A stretch of 7,795 nucleotides of DNA. Source: UBA668 sp052034175 (GTDB lineage: Bacteria; Actinomycetota; Acidimicrobiia; Acidimicrobiales; Ilumatobacteraceae). The translations under genes and the position numbers were made by a program. The DNA lies in the NCBI GenBank assembly GCA_052034175.1, contig JBPOIX010000234.1, positions 1 through 7,795 on the forward strand, in the 5' to 3' direction. Positions within the stretch are counted from its first letter, which is position 1, and each line of letters opens with the position of its first letter. Positions 5,981-7,795 of this stretch are shown here, piece after piece. The notes under the pieces were generated by a model, which saw only the letters and a list, made by a program, of their open reading frames with translations, had not been told where the DNA came from and searched no databases.

Positions 5981-6810
5981 GTGGTGGCCCGCCGGTAGCG
6001 CACGCTCGCCACCTGATGCCGCGCCCACCCTTCCAGGCGCCGTCCTCCCTTGGCCTTGGCCGCGAAGTCGTCCATGTCGTCCTGGCGGGAGATGGGGGTT
6101 CGGCGGAGCACGTGGAGATCGGCGAGGTGAGCATTGCGGCCATGCCGGGCGAGCGCCGCGGAGCGGAACCGTGCCGCCACCTCGAGGCGAGCGGGCCGGC
6201 TGCCCGGAACGGCCTTCGGGTAGGCGAAGTGCTGCGGTGCAGAACCGAGCCGATCCGCGATCAGTTCGATCGACCGGTCCAGCTGGTCGGCCGTGGTGGC
6301 GCCGTCCGCATGGTGCAGAACCCTGTGGTCGTGTGTGTGGGATTGCACGTCGACGAGCCCGGTTGCGGTGAGATCGCGCAGTGCGGCCCACGACACCGAC
6401 GGTACGCCCCACGGCAAGGTGCCGACGTCCGGCGCCGATGTCACCAGGTACAGCGTGCTCGGCAGGCCGGCCTCGATGAGCGCGGGCGCGGCGTGTTCGG
6501 CGTAGTCCGCCGCGCCGTCGTCGAAGGTGATCACCACGCCGTCGGCGGCCTCGCCGGCCTCGATGGCTCGCACAGCGGCGTCCAGCGAGATCACCCGGTG
6601 GTGCTCCGCGAGATGTGCGAGCTGTCGGCGGAACACGTCGACCGGCAGATCGACGGCGCTGTCGCTGCCACCGCCGACGCGGTGGTAGATGAGCACCGCC
6701 ACCCCTGGGGGTGCGGCCCTCCACCGATCGTGCATGCGGTCGGCGCCACCGGCTGCGCCGCGCAGGCTTGCCCGCGCCCAGCCCGCCGCACGCCGCGGGA
6801 GCCCCTTCAC
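5977..6810 (-). CDS. Polysaccharide deacetylase (NodB fold, CE4), apparently without signal peptide
   Basis: A 277-residue metal-dependent deacetylase that removes N- or O-acetyl groups from a glycan. The NodB core shows ITFDDG (Asp97 as base, Asp98 as metal ligand), SHTHDH (157-162, with metal ligands His158 and His162) and a later HFAYPKA replacing the usual RxPY or FAYPYG. Upstream lies VLIYHRVGGG, common in polysaccharide-locus members. The N-terminus is basic and Ala/Gly-rich with no hydrophobic core, and no signal peptide appears further upstream in the same frame, so action in the cytoplasm on a lipid-linked or nucleotide-linked substrate is suggested, unlike many secreted relatives. 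The GTG at 6810 lies in a GTGA overlap with the phosphatase stop; Met27 would be a later alternative. Substrate unknown; the neighbouring GT4 genes suggest the repeat unit of the same glycan. Confidence 0.92.
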   Translation of the reverse strand: MKGLPRRAAGWARASLRGAAGGADRMHDRWRAAPPGVAVLIYHRVGGGSDSAVDLPVDVFRRQLAHLAEHHRVISLDAAVRAIEAGEAADGVVITFDDGAADYAEHAAPALIEAGLPSTLYLVTSAPDVGTLPWGVPSVSWAALRDLTATGLVDVQSHTHDHRVLHHADGATTADQLDRSIELIADRLGSAPQHFAYPKAVPGSRPARLEVAARFRSAALARHGRNAHLADLHVLRRTPISRQDDMDDFAAKAKGGRRLEGWARHQVASVRYRRATT

Positions 6811-7343
6811 AACAGCGCCACCAGACGCTTGCAGAGGTCGTCGATCATCCGCGCCGTGGCGTCGAACACGATGGACGACGCGCCAGCGGGGTCCATGATC
6901 TCGGGCACGGAGCGGTCGAGGAAGGTGGCGTGGGTTCGCCCCGCGCCGACCTCGGCGACCCACTGGGCGAAGCTCCTCCTGCCCCGCGGGCCGGTGCGTT
7001 CGGCGGCGACGACGAACTCGGGGAAGGTGAAACAGCGATGGAACACATCCACGTCGTCCTCGGCGATCCGCACGGCATGGATGCGCTCGGCGACGAGTAT
7101 CAGGTCGGCGGCGGCGATCAGCGAGGGCGTGACCCGCGTGCTGAGGTAGCCGACGCTGTCCACGTTCATCTGCAGCAACGCCGCCGAGGTGGCGGCCAGC
7201 GGAGGTTCACCCTCGCTGGCGAAACCCGCACCCTGCACCCCTGCCGGGAGCCCCGCGGCGTCGAGAGCGCGCCGCAGCAGCAGCTCGGCCATCACCGACC
7301 GGGCACGGTTGTAGGAGCAGATGGTGAGGAACTGCAGGGTCAC
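6807..7343 (-). CDS. Low-molecular-weight protein tyrosine phosphatase (Wzb-like)
   Basis: A 178-residue cytoplasmic phosphatase that hydrolyses phosphotyrosine. The N-terminus carries the P-loop C-x5-R-S as CSYNRARS (Cys9 nucleophile, Asn12, Arg15, Ser16), followed by the usual VMAELLLRRAL helix. Near the end, MDPAG supplies Asp151, matching the general acid Asp-Pro. The P-loop residue after Cys-Ser is Tyr11, where most family members have Gly. In polysaccharide loci such enzymes usually oppose a Wzc-type tyrosine kinase in export control; no such kinase is in the window. The GTG at 7343 is chosen because GAGGGGG lies seven bases before it, the phosphatase fold begins at once, and it overlaps the upstream GT4 stop as GTGA. 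Arsenate reductases share the fold, but the context favours a phosphatase. Confidence 0.9.
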   Translation of the reverse strand: MTLQFLTICSYNRARSVMAELLLRRALDAAGLPAGVQGAGFASEGEPPLAATSAALLQMNVDSVGYLSTRVTPSLIAAADLILVAERIHAVRIAEDDVDVFHRCFTFPEFVVAAERTGPRGRRSFAQWVAEVGAGRTHATFLDRSVPEIMDPAGASSIVFDATARMIDDLCKRLVALL

Positions 7344-7795
7344 GCGAGCGCCCCCTCGTAGACGGCGAGATGGTGGTCGATCGCCCGGGAAAGCGAATGC
7401 GGCGCGATGGCCACGCGGGCCGCCGCGCCCAGACGCGTGCGGAGCTCGCCGTCGGCTGCGAGCTCGCACAGCGCCGCGGCCAGCGCAGCGCCGTCGCCGG
7501 GCGGGACGAGACGCCCGCAGGTGTCGTCCAGCAGTTCGGTCGCCCGCCCGACCGTGGTGGCCACGACCGCCCGGCCGGTGGCCATGGCCTCGAGCAGCAC
7601 CAGCGGCTGGCCTTCGAGGTCGCTGGCGATGACGAACACGTCCGCCGCGGCGATGTCCAGGAGCACGGCGGGGTGCGGCGGGCGGAACGTCACGACGTCG
7701 CCCAGGCCGAGGGCGTCGGCCAAGTGGCGATGGGCCTCGAGCCGAGGCCCGTCGCCGACGAGCAGCAGCCGCAGGGCCGCTCCGTCGGCGCGGGC
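7340..7795 (-). CDS. Glycosyltransferase family 4, C-terminal part (start beyond window)
   Basis: The last 151 residues of a GT-B glycosyltransferase; the gene enters from the right edge, so its start and acceptor domain are not visible. The open frame reaches the window edge and shows LRLLLVGDGPRLE, VTFRPPHPAVLLDIAAADV and the donor-site DLEGQPLVLLEAMATG with the E-x7-E pair, then TELLDDTCGRLVPPGD. All of this is the standard C-terminal half of GT4 enzymes that use nucleotide-sugar donors in the cytoplasm. An internal Met (MADALGLG, at 7723) is not the start, because family sequence continues upstream of it. The TGA overlaps the phosphatase GTG. It is probably a second chain-extending transferase for the same glycan; donor and linkage unknown. 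Confidence 0.92.
   Translation of the reverse strand, partial: ARADGAALRLLLVGDGPRLEAHRHLADALGLGDVVTFRPPHPAVLLDIAAADVFVIASDLEGQPLVLLEAMATGRAVVATTVGRATELLDDTCGRLVPPGDGAALAAALCELAADGELRTRLGAAARVAIAPHSLSRAIDHHLAVYEGALA
7351..7357 (-). promoter_or_regulatory. Shine-Dalgarno of phosphatase gene
   Basis: On the minus strand GAGGGGG lies seven bases before the GTG at 7343, inside the last codons of the GT4 gene. It is the strongest ribosome binding site in this operon and fixes the phosphatase start, although the frame remains open upstream. Confidence 0.65.

Noticed and set aside
5981..6724. Upstream extension of the GT4 frame opposite or across the deacetylase gene
   Set aside because: The added residues are Arg-rich and of low complexity; GT4 similarity begins near the GTG at 5980, and the deacetylase in the other frame has clear catalytic motifs.
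1..7795. Mobile elements, CRISPR arrays, tRNA or rRNA genes, intrinsic terminators
   Set aside because: Nothing with repeat-spacer structure, transposase motifs, tRNA-like folds or hairpin plus T-run was seen; coding sequence fills nearly the whole window.

Overview
The window is GC-rich (roughly 70% by eye, with G or C at most third codon positions) and is packed with genes, most of them starting with ATG or GTG inside the end of the gene before. This points to a high-GC actinobacterium, but no marker gene here allows a genus call; an Acidimicrobiia-like host is only a guess. The content is a surface polysaccharide or glycoconjugate biosynthesis locus.

Layout. (a) Positions 3049 to 1, minus strand: a three-gene operon coding for a PqqD-like small protein, a nucleotidyltransferase-fold protein of the NTP_transf_5 type, and a membrane-anchored NDP-sugar 4,6-dehydratase/epimerase of the FlaA1/WbpM/PglF family whose C-terminus runs off the left edge. 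(b) 3050-3160: a 111-bp divergent intergenic region, the only real non-coding gap and the likely home of both promoters. (c) 3161-4814, plus strand: a three-gene operon coding for a NeuD/PglD-type sugar O/N-acyltransferase, a small PglC-type phosphoglycosyl transferase, and a second PqqD-like protein with a CxxC-bearing tail. (d) 7795 to 4766, minus strand, converging on (c) with a 49-bp tail-to-tail overlap: the C-terminal part of a GT4 glycosyltransferase, a low-molecular-weight protein tyrosine phosphatase, a polysaccharide deacetylase (NodB fold), and a complete GT4 glycosyltransferase. No stretch over 300 bases lacks a gene. I saw no tRNA, rRNA, CRISPR, insertion sequence or clear terminator.

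How they may work together. The dehydratase, acyltransferase and phosphoglycosyl transferase match three of the four steps that make and load an acetamido-4-amino-6-deoxy sugar (bacillosamine-like) on undecaprenyl phosphate; the aminotransferase step is not in the window. The two GT4 enzymes would extend the lipid-linked sugar, the deacetylase could remove an acetyl group from it, and the phosphatase could control or reset assembly as Wzb-type enzymes do. The two PqqD-like proteins and the nucleotidyltransferase-fold protein are the unexplained part: PqqD folds usually bind peptides in RiPP pathways, yet no radical SAM enzyme, precursor peptide, B2 protease or cyclase is visible. All seven gene junctions within the three operons are 4-bp ATGA or GTGA stop/start overlaps.
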